Assembly: GCA_910588225.1 (NCBI GenBank)
Contig: CAJUQT010000036.1
Coordinates: forward strand, 1 to 44,565
Reading direction: 5' to 3'
From: an uncultured Acetatifactor sp.
Lineage (GTDB): Bacteria > Bacillota > Clostridia > Lachnospirales > Lachnospiraceae
DNA: 44,565 nucleotides
Part shown: positions 32,554 to 41,220 of the stretch, one piece after another
How the letters are laid out: the number at the start of each line of letters is the position of its first letter
How positions within the stretch are numbered: the first letter of the stretch is position 1
The notes under the pieces: model-generated
Databases searched by the model: none
Seen by the model: only the letters and a program-made list of their open reading frames with translations
What the model was told of the DNA's origin: nothing
Position numbers and translations under genes: made by a program

Positions 32554-33027
32554 TTATGTAATACTCCTGCCGTCCAGAACAGCCTCCGTAAGGCAATCCC
32601 CCTCGTAACGCATTTTAAGCGAAAAGAATTCTCTCCCTTCCTCCAGGAGACGGAAAAATATCTTGTCCCCCTCCCATATGGGTAAATCGTATACTTTGGA
32701 TTTCTCCACCCACTCCAGGGTCCCTTCATCACATTCCGTCATCGTCCCCAAATACTCGTCCGCAGTGTACAGAAACATATATTCCGTCTGGGACGAACCA
32801 GGAATAAAAGTGATAATCCCCCTCAGCTTCCAGGCGGTCAGCTCCAGCCCTGTCTCCTCCCGCACTTCCCGCAGCAGACATTCTTCCGGTGATTCATCCT
32901 CCTCAAAATGCCCGCCCACGCCAATCCATTTATCCTTATTGATATCGTCCTTCTTTTTCACCCGGTGAAGCATCAGGTAACTGTCATCCTTCTCTATATA
33001 GCAAAGTGTGGTCAGATTGCTGCGCAT
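32554..33027 (-). CDS. NUDIX hydrolase, MutT/8-oxo-dGTP diphosphatase type
   Basis: The 157-residue protein carries a complete Nudix box, GX5EX7REUXEEXGU, at residues 39-61 (GHFEEDE, LLREVREETGL). The region before it, KDKWIGVGG, is typical of MutT-like 8-oxo-dGTP diphosphatases of Firmicutes. Substrate identity is inferred from family only. The ATG at 33027 has GGGAGGAT 6 bases upstream. Curiously, the same frame stays open for 84 codons upstream without a standard start codon (see the remnant at 33114-33279). Confidence 0.9.
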   Translation of the reverse strand: MRSNLTTLCYIEKDDSYLMLHRVKKKDDINKDKWIGVGGHFEEDESPEECLLREVREETGLELTAWKLRGIITFIPGSSQTEYMFLYTADEYLGTMTECDEGTLEWVEKSKVYDLPIWEGDKIFFRLLEEGREFFSLKMRYEGDCLTEAVLDGRSIT

Positions 33028-33113
33028 CTTTTTATCCTCCCTGTGTATTTCATTCTTCCTGTTGTTTCCTTCTACCTTATTACCGTTTTCTCTTATGAAA
33101 AGTCCTCTAATCT

Positions 33114-33279
33114 TTCTGAAAAAATAATCTGCCTGTTTTTCGGAAATTTCATTATCATAAAATGCAGAGTTGATAGAACCATATACTTCTCTCCAAAGCC
33201 AATCCAGCAGGGTGAAATTATTTCGAATTCCCTCTGTGAATGCTTCAATATCCTTTTTTAAATATGTTGGTAATGTGAG
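33114..33279 (-). pseudogene. protein-like remnant upstream of the NUDIX gene
   Basis: The minus strand from 33279 reads LPTYLKKDIEAFTEGIRNN, then FTLLDWLWREVYGSINSAFY, then DNEISEKQADYFF. This aromatic-rich, charge-balanced sequence looks like the start of a small Lachnospiraceae hypothetical protein. It lacks an ATG, GTG or TTG, begins after a TAG, and its frame continues into the NUDIX gene. I read it as a small gene that lost its start and end. The family is recalled only by impression. Confidence 0.4.
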
Positions 33280-33457
33280 CTACAATAAAGCCATCTTTTC
33301 TTCGTTCGACATCATCTTCCTGCTTCCTGTGATTTCTACGATTCATTTGAAAAATCCCGCTTATATCTGTATCCCGTTCATCCCGCGGGACATTTCCACC
33401 TCTATGCTATCACACACCGGCCGCAAAAGCAACCGTGACGCCGGTATAAATCAAGCC

Positions 33458-33486
33458 TTGACAGAAGACTGCAGGAAAGATAAACT
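33458..33486 (+). promoter_or_regulatory. promoter of the AI-2E-family gene
   Basis: A consensus TTGACA (33458-33463) and TAAACT (33481-33486) are 17 bases apart. The predicted start is about 22 bases before the start codon. The stretch from 33280 to 33457 upstream shows nothing I can name. Confidence 0.6.
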
Positions 33487-33514
33487 GTTATTTAATTATA
33501 GGAAAGAAAGGCGT

Positions 33515-34786
33515 ATGCAAATGGAATTCAGCAGAGAAAAACTCAGACAAATCAGACATTTAATGCTACTGGCAGCTCTTTTGATATTGGCGCTTATATA
33601 CAGCAATCAGGTGTTTCAGGGAATCGGATTTTTATTTGGTATCTTCTCCCCCTTCCTTATAGGCGGAGCTATCGCCTTTGTTCTGAATATTCCCATGAAG
33701 GCATTCGAGGAGAAAATGCTCGCCAGCTGGAAGGGAAAAAGTGCCCGGAGCTGTAAACGTCCCCTGTGCCTTGTGCTCTCCATCGTGGCAGTTGCACTGG
33801 TCATCACCGTAGTCATCGGAACGGTAGTTCCACAGGTAGCCTCCACAGCCTCCGAAGTCGGGAAAAAAATACCCGCCTTTATGGAACAGGTCATGGAAGA
33901 GCTGGACCTGCTGACCAAAAAGTACCCGGAACTGACCAATCAAATCAACAAACTGGATCTGGAAAAAATCAACTGGGATTCCATGCTGAACAGCATTTTT
34001 GACTTTCTGAGAAACGGCGCCGGCGACATGCTGAACTCTACTGTCACCGTGGCCAGCGGCATTATATCAGGAATTGTAAACGTGGTGATATCCTTTATCT
34101 TCGCCCTGTATATTCTGGCCCAGAAGGAGCGCCTTGAAGACCAGGGGCGCAGAATCATCTCCGCCTATCTGCCGGAAGCAGCAGGGCGGAAAACGCTGGA
34201 AGTCTGCAGCCTTCTCTATCGGAATTTCAGCAGTTTTATCACCGGGCAATGCCTGGAAGCCGTCATTTTGGGCTTTATGTTCGTTATCTCCATGAGTGTC
34301 TTCCGGATGCCCTATGCTCTTATGATAGGTGTGTTGATTGCCTTTACGGCTCTGATTCCCATCGTGGGCGCCTTTATCGGCTGTGCCGTGGGAGCGTTCC
34401 TGATACTCATTGACAATCCCCTCCAGGCGCTGTGGTTTATCATTCTCTTCCTGATACTCCAGCAAATCGAAGGGAACCTGATTTATCCCAAAGTGGTGGG
34501 CAATTCCGTGGGTCTGCCTGCCATCTGGGTGTTGATGGCCGTCAGCGTGGGCGGCAGCCTGATGGGCATTTCCGGAATGCTGCTTTTCATTCCCCTGATG
34601 TCTACCGGCTATACCCTGCTGCGCGAGAGTGTCAATAAGAAAAATGCAGGGAAAAAACCGCTTTCCCTGCCCAAAAATGAAGCCGTGGAAATATCAGGGC
34701 AGCCGGAAAATGTCAAACTGCCGAATCCGCCGAAAAGCGACGGTCAGGCTCACAAAAAAGGGGCCAGGAATTCGTCCCGCAGATAG
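33515..34786 (+). CDS. AI-2E family transporter (YtvI/PerM type)
   Basis: The 423-residue membrane protein has the AI-2E/PerM layout: two or three N-terminal helices, a soluble amphipathic segment of about 100 residues (KYPELTNQINKLDLEKINW), then about five helices. The signature ALIPIVGAFIGCAVGAFLIL and LQQIEGNLIYPKVVGNSVGLPAIWVL are near the end. The ATG at 33515 follows AAAGAAAGG closely. A second ATG two codons later is better spaced. The upstream part of the frame is not protein-like. The C-terminal 45 residues are a charged tail. Proteins of this family export small molecules or ions; the substrate here is unknown. Confidence 0.9.
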   Translation: MQMEFSREKLRQIRHLMLLAALLILALIYSNQVFQGIGFLFGIFSPFLIGGAIAFVLNIPMKAFEEKMLASWKGKSARSCKRPLCLVLSIVAVALVITVVIGTVVPQVASTASEVGKKIPAFMEQVMEELDLLTKKYPELTNQINKLDLEKINWDSMLNSIFDFLRNGAGDMLNSTVTVASGIISGIVNVVISFIFALYILAQKERLEDQGRRIISAYLPEAAGRKTLEVCSLLYRNFSSFITGQCLEAVILGFMFVISMSVFRMPYALMIGVLIAFTALIPIVGAFIGCAVGAFLILIDNPLQALWFIILFLILQQIEGNLIYPKVVGNSVGLPAIWVLMAVSVGGSLMGISGMLLFIPLMSTGYTLLRESVNKKNAGKKPLSLPKNEAVEISGQPENVKLPNPPKSDGQAHKKGARNSSRR

Positions 34787-34880
34787 TCCTTCTGTCTTCC
34801 GTAAATTTCTGCTTTAGAAAAGTGCCTTCGGCACCTCACTGATTCCAGGTCTGTCTGGCAGCGGACTTTCCTGATAAAGT

Positions 34881-34916
34881 AAAAAGAGACTGCCAGTCAC
34901 ACCGACAGTCTCTTTT
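34881..34916 (+). terminator. bidirectional terminator after the AI-2E-family gene
   Basis: AAAAGAGACTG and CAGTCTCTTTT form an 11-bp stem across a 13-base loop, ending in a T run on the plus strand. It also lies directly after the convergent GH35 gene and can serve both. Confidence 0.8.
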
Positions 34917-34939
34917 CCATTTCACAGCTCTATAAATTC

Positions 34940-36691
34940 TTATCCCACATCCGGCTCCCCTCTCAGCGCAATGCTTTTCGCCGCTTTCCCCTCTGTCTCA
35001 AAGAAAATAATTTCATTCTCCCCTTCTTTCAAAAGCGGCGCCGGAATATACAGGCGTTTCTGAGGGCCGATCTCCCAAAATCTCCCGATATTGAATCCGT
35101 TTATGAACACGCAGCCCTTCCCCCAGCCGGCGAAGTCCAGGAAAGTATCTCCCTTCTCCTCCACCTGGAAGGTAAACCGGTAAAAAGCAGGGGTCCCTGG
35201 CAGATAAGCTCCGGCAAAGTCCACCTGCTCCACATTGTCCAGCGGCAGAGGATACTGCTCCCAGTGATTGTGCATATGTCCGTTAATCTGCACACACTGG
35301 CTGATACCCTTTCTCTGTCTCTCCATCAGCGGCCCGAAATTCACCCGGCCCATGTTCTCCACCAGAATATCCATCCTGGCATTTTTCTCTGTGGGAAGCG
35401 GTGTTTCCAGCTTTCTCTCCTCCAGCAGCTCCCTATCGTACAGCGTCATTACCGGTCTGTCCTCCACCAGAATATTCGCCCTGTCATTGGCACCCCAGAG
35501 ACGGATTTTCTCCAGATTCTCTTCCGTGTGCAGCCTGGTCCGATACAAAATATAACCGTAATTCTGTCCCAGCCTCTCCATAGAGCAGGGGCAGATGGAA
35601 GGAATGCACCGACTCAGCTTCTCCAGCGTGGAAGTCAGACTTACCTTTTCCTTCACTTCCAACGTTCCGTAATCCTTCCTGACAATTTTCGTGGAAAGAG
35701 GCACTTCTGAAATCTCCGTATACTTTCCGATGACTTCTCTGTACCTGCGGTATTTCTCCGTAATCTGCCCGTCCTCTGTGAGCACCGCGTCATAGTCGTA
35801 AGAGGTCACATCCGGCGTCAGCTCGTCATAATAATTAGAGCCGTTCATGAATCCGAAATTGGTTCCGCCTTCAAACATGTAGATATTCACATGGCCCAGC
35901 TCCAGCATCTTGTCCAGATCCCGGACACTCTCCTCCAGATTGCCCCTCATATGGCCGCCATTGCCCCAGTGGTCAAACCATCCCACCCAGAATTCCGTAC
36001 ACATCAGCGGGCCGCCGTCTGTATATTTTTCCAGTGTTGCAAAACGCTCCTCCGTCCGGGAACCAAAGTTTCCTGTGGGCAGAGCTCCGGGAAGCTTCCC
36101 TGCATTCAGGCTTTCCGGAAACGGACCGTCGGAAGTCACAAGCGGCACTTCCACGCCATTTCCCCGCATCAGTCTTCTCATCTCTTCCAGATAGGTGCGG
36201 TCATTAGCATAGTAACCGTACTCGTTTTCCACCTGCATCAAGATAACCGGACCGCCTCTGGTGCACTGCCAGGGAGTCAGTCTGGGAAGCAGTTCCTTAT
36301 AATATTCCTCCACATGCCCCAGGAAAGAAGGATCATTCACCCGAAGCCGCATGCCATCCTCCCGCAGCAGCCAGGCCGGAAGTCCTCCAAATTCCCATTC
36401 TGCACAGATATAAGGAGAGGGACGCAGAATCACGTACAGCCCCAGCTCCTGTGCCAGCCGGATAAACCTTTCAATATCCAGAATTCCTTCAAAACAAAAC
36501 TTTCCTTTTTCCCGTTCATGAAGATTCCAGGGAACATATGTTTCCACCGTATTGCACCCCAGATTCTTCAGCTTTTCCAGCCTGTCCCGCCAGTACTCCG
36601 GAACCGTGCGGAAATAGTGAAACGCACCGGAAATGATTTTCACCGGTTTTCCGTCCATATAAAAATTGTCTCTGATTTCAAAACAGCTCAT
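34940..36691 (-). CDS. glycoside hydrolase family 35 beta-galactosidase
   Basis: The 583-residue GH35 enzyme cleaves terminal beta-galactosides. The N-terminal TIM barrel begins ISGAFHYFRTVPEYWRDRLEK, with CNTVETYVPWNLHE next. The acid/base is Glu157 (MQVENEYGYY) and the nucleophile Glu233 (CTEFWVGWFDHWG). The C-terminal beta domain ends with GKGCVFINGFNIGRFWEIGPQ, typical of GH35. No signal peptide is present, so it acts in the cytoplasm on imported galactosides. GAGAGGTAATC precedes the ATG. It stands alone; a TATAAT at 36745-36750 lacks a good -35. Confidence 0.95.
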   Translation of the reverse strand: MSCFEIRDNFYMDGKPVKIISGAFHYFRTVPEYWRDRLEKLKNLGCNTVETYVPWNLHEREKGKFCFEGILDIERFIRLAQELGLYVILRPSPYICAEWEFGGLPAWLLREDGMRLRVNDPSFLGHVEEYYKELLPRLTPWQCTRGGPVILMQVENEYGYYANDRTYLEEMRRLMRGNGVEVPLVTSDGPFPESLNAGKLPGALPTGNFGSRTEERFATLEKYTDGGPLMCTEFWVGWFDHWGNGGHMRGNLEESVRDLDKMLELGHVNIYMFEGGTNFGFMNGSNYYDELTPDVTSYDYDAVLTEDGQITEKYRRYREVIGKYTEISEVPLSTKIVRKDYGTLEVKEKVSLTSTLEKLSRCIPSICPCSMERLGQNYGYILYRTRLHTEENLEKIRLWGANDRANILVEDRPVMTLYDRELLEERKLETPLPTEKNARMDILVENMGRVNFGPLMERQRKGISQCVQINGHMHNHWEQYPLPLDNVEQVDFAGAYLPGTPAFYRFTFQVEEKGDTFLDFAGWGKGCVFINGFNIGRFWEIGPQKRLYIPAPLLKEGENEIIFFETEGKAAKSIALRGEPDVG

Positions 36692-36790
36692 GATTACCTC
36701 TCAATCTGCCGCCCGGAATTTCAGCTCTTCCGGTTCAGGCTTTAATTATACTTCCGGCGGAAAATGTACCTCTATGACCTGGTTGATATA

Positions 36791-36858
36791 AAAAAAGAAG
36801 CGAGTAACCCACTCAAGACTCCTCAACAGCCAAATGGTACAGAAACCGCTTCTTTTTT
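36791..36858 (-). terminator. terminator of the Bce-type operon
   Basis: AAAAAAGAAGCG and CGCTTCTTTTTT are perfect 12-bp arms with a 44-base loop, downstream of the permease gene. The minus strand ends in seven Ts. The large loop is unusual but the arms are strong. The gap 36692-36943 holds nothing else that I can name. Confidence 0.7.
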
Positions 36859-36943
36859 CAGATTAACATGTAAATTCCCGTCTTGTCAAGTTGTAAATTT
36901 CAGTTTCACCCCAGCATTTTTCCATGACCGCACCATTTTCCCG

Positions 36944-38944
36944 TCATTGCCGACGCTGCGTGGACAGCAGCACAATCCGGTAATAGCTTCTGGATGTCAG
37001 AAGGTAAATCAGACTGTACATGACAGCAAAAATGAGAAAACAGGCGATTGTACAGACAATATACAATCCGGTGTTGAGCAGATTCAGCAGCTCAAGCAGC
37101 TTCGATATCATGGGAAAAGCCGCCGCAACATGCATTCCTGCCGCTGCCAGCGGAAGGAAAAATACTGTCAGTACCTGAGAATGGATGGTATCCTTAATCT
37201 CATCCCGGTCCATACCCACCTTCTGCAGAATTTCAAACCGGGCCTTATCGTCATAGCCTTCTGATATCTGCTTGTAGTAAATAATCAGTACGGTAGCCAT
37301 GATAAAGAGTATTCCCAGGAACACACCGATAAAGAAGAATCCTCCGTACATGCTTACAATTGAAGATCTTGATTCCGCCATGGATTCCACTCTGACTGCC
37401 GTTCCCGTCCGGTTCATTTTCTCCCTCAGGGCTTCATAAAATGCAATCTGATCCTCCTCTTCCGCATCTGTGTCAAATCCATATATCTGCTGGATGTCAG
37501 CGGCGTCCTCCTGCAGAACCTCCTGTTGTTTCTGATACAGTTCCCGGAAAGTGTCTTCTGTCACGATAATATACTGTGTGGTCGTAATATTTGCAGCAAA
37601 AATACCACTTCCCACAAATTCTTCCGCTTTTCCCGCCACGGTATATTCCCTGCCAAACAGTTTCAACGTGGGATACTCGTATTCCCCGCGCTCGGAATGT
37701 ACCAGAACTTCCCCTTCTGTCAGTGTCCTGTCTTCCCCTGTAAGGGAATTGTACTCCGACAAAGGAACAAAAAAGAGCGAAACAATTGCATCCACCGAAC
37801 CCAGAGTAAAATCCCTCTCCACGGAAAAAGTATCTCCGTCACAAAAAGCGGAAAAAGCCAGATAAGTGTAGCTGATTTCCTCTGTCACAGGAAAGTTTCT
37901 CTCCTCCTGCAAGTCACGGATCACAGTGATCGCCGCTTCGTTTTCCGCTTCTGCCACCCCATTAAAATAAAGCATGAAGTCCGCCGGATAGCGCGTCCGG
38001 ATGATATCCTCTATCCCCAGCATCAGCGATGTGGTGGAGGAAACCATCACCAGAACCATGGTGGAAAGCACACAGATATTCGCCAGACCAACTGCATTCT
38101 GCTTCATCCGGTAAATCATGCCCGAGATGCTGACAAAATGTCTCGTCCGATAATAGTATCTCTTATTCTTCCGCAGCGTTTTCAAAAATGCAATGCTCCC
38201 TGCAGTAAAAAGCAGGTATGTGGCCGCGATTACCAGCAGGACAGCCACAAAAAAGAGCAGCAGAGAGGCTATTGGATTCCGGGTTGTAAACGCGATATAA
38301 TATCCGCCGCCCAGCGCCGCAAGCCCGGCAAGCGTGAGAAACCACTTGGTTTCAGGCTCTTTCTCTCCTGCTCTTCCGGCCACAAGCAGTTCGACGGGAT
38401 TCGCCGTATAGACCTGCCGGATGGAGTGGAGACAAATCAGCAGAAAAATCACTGCAAACAGCAGAATGGTTTCCATAACCGCCTTCGAAGAGACAAAAAA
38501 TCCAAAGATTGTCTCCCCTCCTATCGCCATATTGATGATCAGGTACATGGCTTTATCCATAGCAAGCCCCAGTATAAGGCCGAAACCAATTCCCAACAGT
38601 GTCACATAGATACTCTCCCAGCCCAGCACTCTGGCCAGATGTCTCTTCTCCATGCCCAGGATATGGAAGACACCAAATTCTTTTTTCCGTCGTTTCACCA
38701 GAAAACTATTGGTATAAAACAAAAAAATCAGGGCAAAAATCGCAATAATTCTGCTTCCCAGAAACATGGTCTGGTTCAGATACGCCGAACCTGCCATCCG
38801 CTCCAGCCCCGGATTCAGAGCCAGAGAGCGCTCAATGTAATACATCGCCACCGTGATAACACAGGTAATCAGATAGGGAATATACGTCCTGGCGTTCTTT
38901 CTGATATTGTCTGCCGCCAGTTTCGGGTAAAACCCTTTTTTCAT
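36944..38944 (-). CDS. BceB-type (FtsX-like) ABC transporter permease
   Basis: The 666-residue protein has ten predicted helices with the large extracellular domain between helices 7 and 8 (residues about 310-520), the hallmark of BceB/YxdM permeases. These detect and detoxify antimicrobial peptides such as bacitracin and signal to the histidine kinase. The start MKKGFYPKLAADNIRKNARTYIPYL (split here only by function) and KRRKKEFGVFHILGMEKRHLAR are typical. Its start overlaps the ATPase gene by 4 bases (ATGA). The peptide it recognises cannot be read from the sequence. Confidence 0.92.
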   Translation of the reverse strand: MKKGFYPKLAADNIRKNARTYIPYLITCVITVAMYYIERSLALNPGLERMAGSAYLNQTMFLGSRIIAIFALIFLFYTNSFLVKRRKKEFGVFHILGMEKRHLARVLGWESIYVTLLGIGFGLILGLAMDKAMYLIINMAIGGETIFGFFVSSKAVMETILLFAVIFLLICLHSIRQVYTANPVELLVAGRAGEKEPETKWFLTLAGLAALGGGYYIAFTTRNPIASLLLFFVAVLLVIAATYLLFTAGSIAFLKTLRKNKRYYYRTRHFVSISGMIYRMKQNAVGLANICVLSTMVLVMVSSTTSLMLGIEDIIRTRYPADFMLYFNGVAEAENEAAITVIRDLQEERNFPVTEEISYTYLAFSAFCDGDTFSVERDFTLGSVDAIVSLFFVPLSEYNSLTGEDRTLTEGEVLVHSERGEYEYPTLKLFGREYTVAGKAEEFVGSGIFAANITTTQYIIVTEDTFRELYQKQQEVLQEDAADIQQIYGFDTDAEEEDQIAFYEALREKMNRTGTAVRVESMAESRSSIVSMYGGFFFIGVFLGILFIMATVLIIYYKQISEGYDDKARFEILQKVGMDRDEIKDTIHSQVLTVFFLPLAAAGMHVAAAFPMISKLLELLNLLNTGLYIVCTIACFLIFAVMYSLIYLLTSRSYYRIVLLSTQRRQ

Positions 38945-39705
38945 AAGCGCTCACCTCCCGTTGCCAACAGTGTAAGTGTATCCGATATTTTCTGATACAG
39001 CTGTTCATTGGTACTGTTGCCCCTGTAAATCTGATGGAATACCTCACCATCCTTAATAAAGAGAACCCTTCCCGCATGACTGGCCGCCTTTGTGGAATGC
39101 GTCACCATCAAAATCGTCTGGCCGTCCTCGTTAATCTCGTTAAATATCCGCAGCAGGCTGTCCGTGGCCCTGGAGTCCAGTGCGCCGGTAGGCTCATCAG
39201 CCAACACCAGCTGGGGCTTCGTGATCAGCGCCCTGGCCACCGCCGCTCTCTGCTTCTGTCCGCCGGATACCTCATAGGGAAATTTATCCAGAATCTCCCG
39301 GATATTCAGCCTCTCCGCGATGGGTTGAAGCCTCTGGTTCATCTCCCCGTACTCTTTTCCTCCCAGCACCAGAGGAAGGAAAATATTGTCCCGTATGGAA
39401 AAGGTATCCAGCAGATTAAAATCCTGAAATACAAATCCCAGATTACTGCGCCGAAATGCCGCAAGTTCCTTCTCTTTCACGCCGGAGAGGCTTTTCCCTC
39501 CCAGCAGTACCTGTCCTCCTGTGGGCTTATCCAACGCCGCCAGAATATTCAGCAATGTGGTCTTGCCGGAACCTGACTCCCCCATAATCGCCACATATTC
39601 CCCCTGCTCCACAGAAAAGGATACATTGGTCAATGCCTGTACCTGATTGCCGCCAAAGCGGGTGGTATACACCTTTCTAAGGCTCTGTGTCTCCAATAAT
39701 GCCAT
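38941..39705 (-). CDS. BceA-type ABC transporter ATPase
   Basis: The 254-residue ATPase has Walker A GESGSGKT (residues 42-49), signature VSGGQKQR (146-153) and Walker B QLVLADEP (165-172). It belongs to the MacB/LolD/BceA group that pairs with FtsX-like permeases. GGAGG lies 9 bases before the ATG. The leader contains a MITE-like hairpin at 39729-39826. It is coupled to the permease gene by a 4-base overlap and follows the two-component genes on the same strand. Confidence 0.93.
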   Translation of the reverse strand: MALLETQSLRKVYTTRFGGNQVQALTNVSFSVEQGEYVAIMGESGSGKTTLLNILAALDKPTGGQVLLGGKSLSGVKEKELAAFRRSNLGFVFQDFNLLDTFSIRDNIFLPLVLGGKEYGEMNQRLQPIAERLNIREILDKFPYEVSGGQKQRAAVARALITKPQLVLADEPTGALDSRATDSLLRIFNEINEDGQTILMVTHSTKAASHAGRVLFIKDGEVFHQIYRGNSTNEQLYQKISDTLTLLATGGERL

Positions 39706-39719
39706 GTCTCTTAACCTCC

Positions 39720-39836
39720 ATTGTAATTCCGTAAGTGCACTCCAGTCCCCTTATGCTTAGATTGATTTTCGCCCATATAACCCATATGGCCGTAAATCAA
39801 CCTGGATACTGGTCGTGCACTTACTGATTGTAATTC
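39720..39836. mobile_element. MITE-like palindromic insertion with flanking direct repeats
   Basis: A 98-bp palindromic element (39729-39826) has ends CCGTAAGTGCAC and CAGTAAGTGCAC as inverted repeats (11 of 12). An inner stem pairs TTGATTTTCGCCCATAT with ATATGGCCGTAAATCAA (two mismatches). It is flanked by ATTGTAATT at 39720-39728 and again at 39827-39835, extendable to 10 bp by a shared C. This is the structure of a MITE with a target-site duplication. It carries no gene. It sits 15 bases upstream of the bceA-type start, so it is transcribed as a leader hairpin. Confidence 0.6.
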
Positions 39837-39897
39837 TGCACCTGCCTGACCCGTACCCGTTCACTGGCAGTGGATTTCCGGACGGTGCGATAGATAC

Positions 39898-39962
39898 AGT
39901 ATACGAAACGGCAGAACTCACCTCCATCGAATGAGGTGACAATTCCGCCGTCTCATGTGACA
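39898..39962 (-). promoter_or_regulatory. predicted response-regulator-activated promoter of the bceA-type gene
   Basis: On the minus strand two TGTCAC repeats (39957-39962 and 39936-39941) are spaced 21 bp apart, two helical turns. A TATACT -10 (39898-39903) follows at a distance with a poor -35 at 39921-39926. That suits an OmpR-family activated promoter. A hairpin (TCACCTC/GAGGTGA, with outer CGGCAGAA/TTCCGCCG) overlaps the proximal repeat. Confidence 0.45.
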
Positions 39963-40067
39963 TTTTTGTAAGATCATGCTTTTTTCCTTCCCTGCCGGTC
40001 AGCCATTCGCCTGCTCTGCCACCGGCACATTCCGGCGCAGATCCGGCAAGAGCAGAATGTCTTTCGT

Positions 40068-41075
40068 CTACTCCACCTCCAGTGCGTCCCTGTGCAGATC
40101 CAGCGAAAATACAGTTCCCTTCCCCACTGCGGATTCCACAGTGATTCTGTGAGAAAGCCTTTCCGCAGTCAGTCTGCACAGGTAAAGTCCCAGGCCTGTG
40201 GACTTTTTATCCGCTCTGCCGTTATATCCGGTAAACCCCTTCTCAAAAATCCTGGGGACATCCTCCGGTGCAATTCCGATACCCGTATCTGCAATCTGAA
40301 GAACCTTATTCTGTGTGACTGTAATTTTCACGCCGCCCTTCTGAGTATATTTGACAGCATTGGAAAGAACCTGTTCAATGATAAACAGCAGCCACTTTTC
40401 ATCCGTAAGCACGATACCGTCCGTGGGCTCATAAGAAAGCCGCAGTCTCTTTCTGATAAACTGCGGCGCATATTTGCGCACTGCCTGTCTGATGATTTCA
40501 TCCAGAGCGCACTCCCGAAAGACAAAATCCGAAGCGTTTCCGCCCAGCCGTATCCAGTTCAGCGCCATCTCCACATACTGTTCGATTCGGAACAGCTCTG
40601 CCTGCAGCTCCCGGTGTTCCTCCGTGTCCTCTCCCTGCAGAGTCATCCGCATCACGGAGATGGGGGTCTTAATCTGGTGCACCCAGGTGGTATAATAGTC
40701 CATGCTTTCCTGCCGCTCATTCTGCCAGGCTGTCAGATTGGCGTCATAACTCCCTTTCAGCTTTCGAAGCATCTCCTGATAATCCGCTTCCGTCAGTGAC
40801 TTCGGTTCCGGCAGCTCGTCCAGAGCGATTTCCACATCCCGGAGAATTCTCTGCCTCCTGTCGTATGCCTTCCAATAAAAAACAAAATTCACAGGCAGTA
40901 CCATCGCAGTGAGCAGCCCGCACAGTACCGCCGCGTACAGCACAGCTTCTGTCTCCAGCTCATACAGGAAAAAGACAGCTGCAAAAATCCCGCTGTACAA
41001 TACAAACATCAGCACTGTCCTCCAATATTGTATTAAAAATTTCTTCGGAATAAAATACCATTTTCCTTTCGCCAT
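40068..41075 (-). CDS. BceS-type intramembrane-sensing histidine kinase
   Basis: The 335-residue kinase has two helices at about residues 20-38 and 43-67 with almost no outer loop, the pattern of BceS-like intramembrane-sensing kinases that take their signal from the ABC transporter. His133 (TTWVHQIKTPISVMRM) is the phosphoacceptor. The ATPase part has the N box IIEQVLSNAVKYTQKGG, the G1 box ADTGIGI and the G2 box GLGLYL. GGGGAGG lies 4-6 bases before the ATG. It lies between the regulator and the transporter genes. Confidence 0.93.
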   Translation of the reverse strand: MAKGKWYFIPKKFLIQYWRTVLMFVLYSGIFAAVFFLYELETEAVLYAAVLCGLLTAMVLPVNFVFYWKAYDRRQRILRDVEIALDELPEPKSLTEADYQEMLRKLKGSYDANLTAWQNERQESMDYYTTWVHQIKTPISVMRMTLQGEDTEEHRELQAELFRIEQYVEMALNWIRLGGNASDFVFRECALDEIIRQAVRKYAPQFIRKRLRLSYEPTDGIVLTDEKWLLFIIEQVLSNAVKYTQKGGVKITVTQNKVLQIADTGIGIAPEDVPRIFEKGFTGYNGRADKKSTGLGLYLCRLTAERLSHRITVESAVGKGTVFSLDLHRDALEVE

Positions 41076-41220
41076 CTCTTCCTCCCCACCGCTTACCAGG
41101 TCGCGCTTTCTGCCATACCCCTGCCCGCATATATCCCGCTTCCTGCATAATCATTCCACTGTTCTCTGTGCGCCTTTCGCCGCGGCAGACGATTCGCTCC
41201 AGGATATGGCAGCGATACAT

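Noticed and set aside
37526..38995. 489-residue plus-strand ORF across the Bce-type permease
   Set aside because: It is antisense to a well-supported membrane protein and has a His/Gln-rich random composition.
40960..41220. 86-residue ORF directly after the response-regulator stop (TGAATG)
   Set aside because: It overlaps the histidine kinase start by over 100 bases and its sequence is not protein-like.
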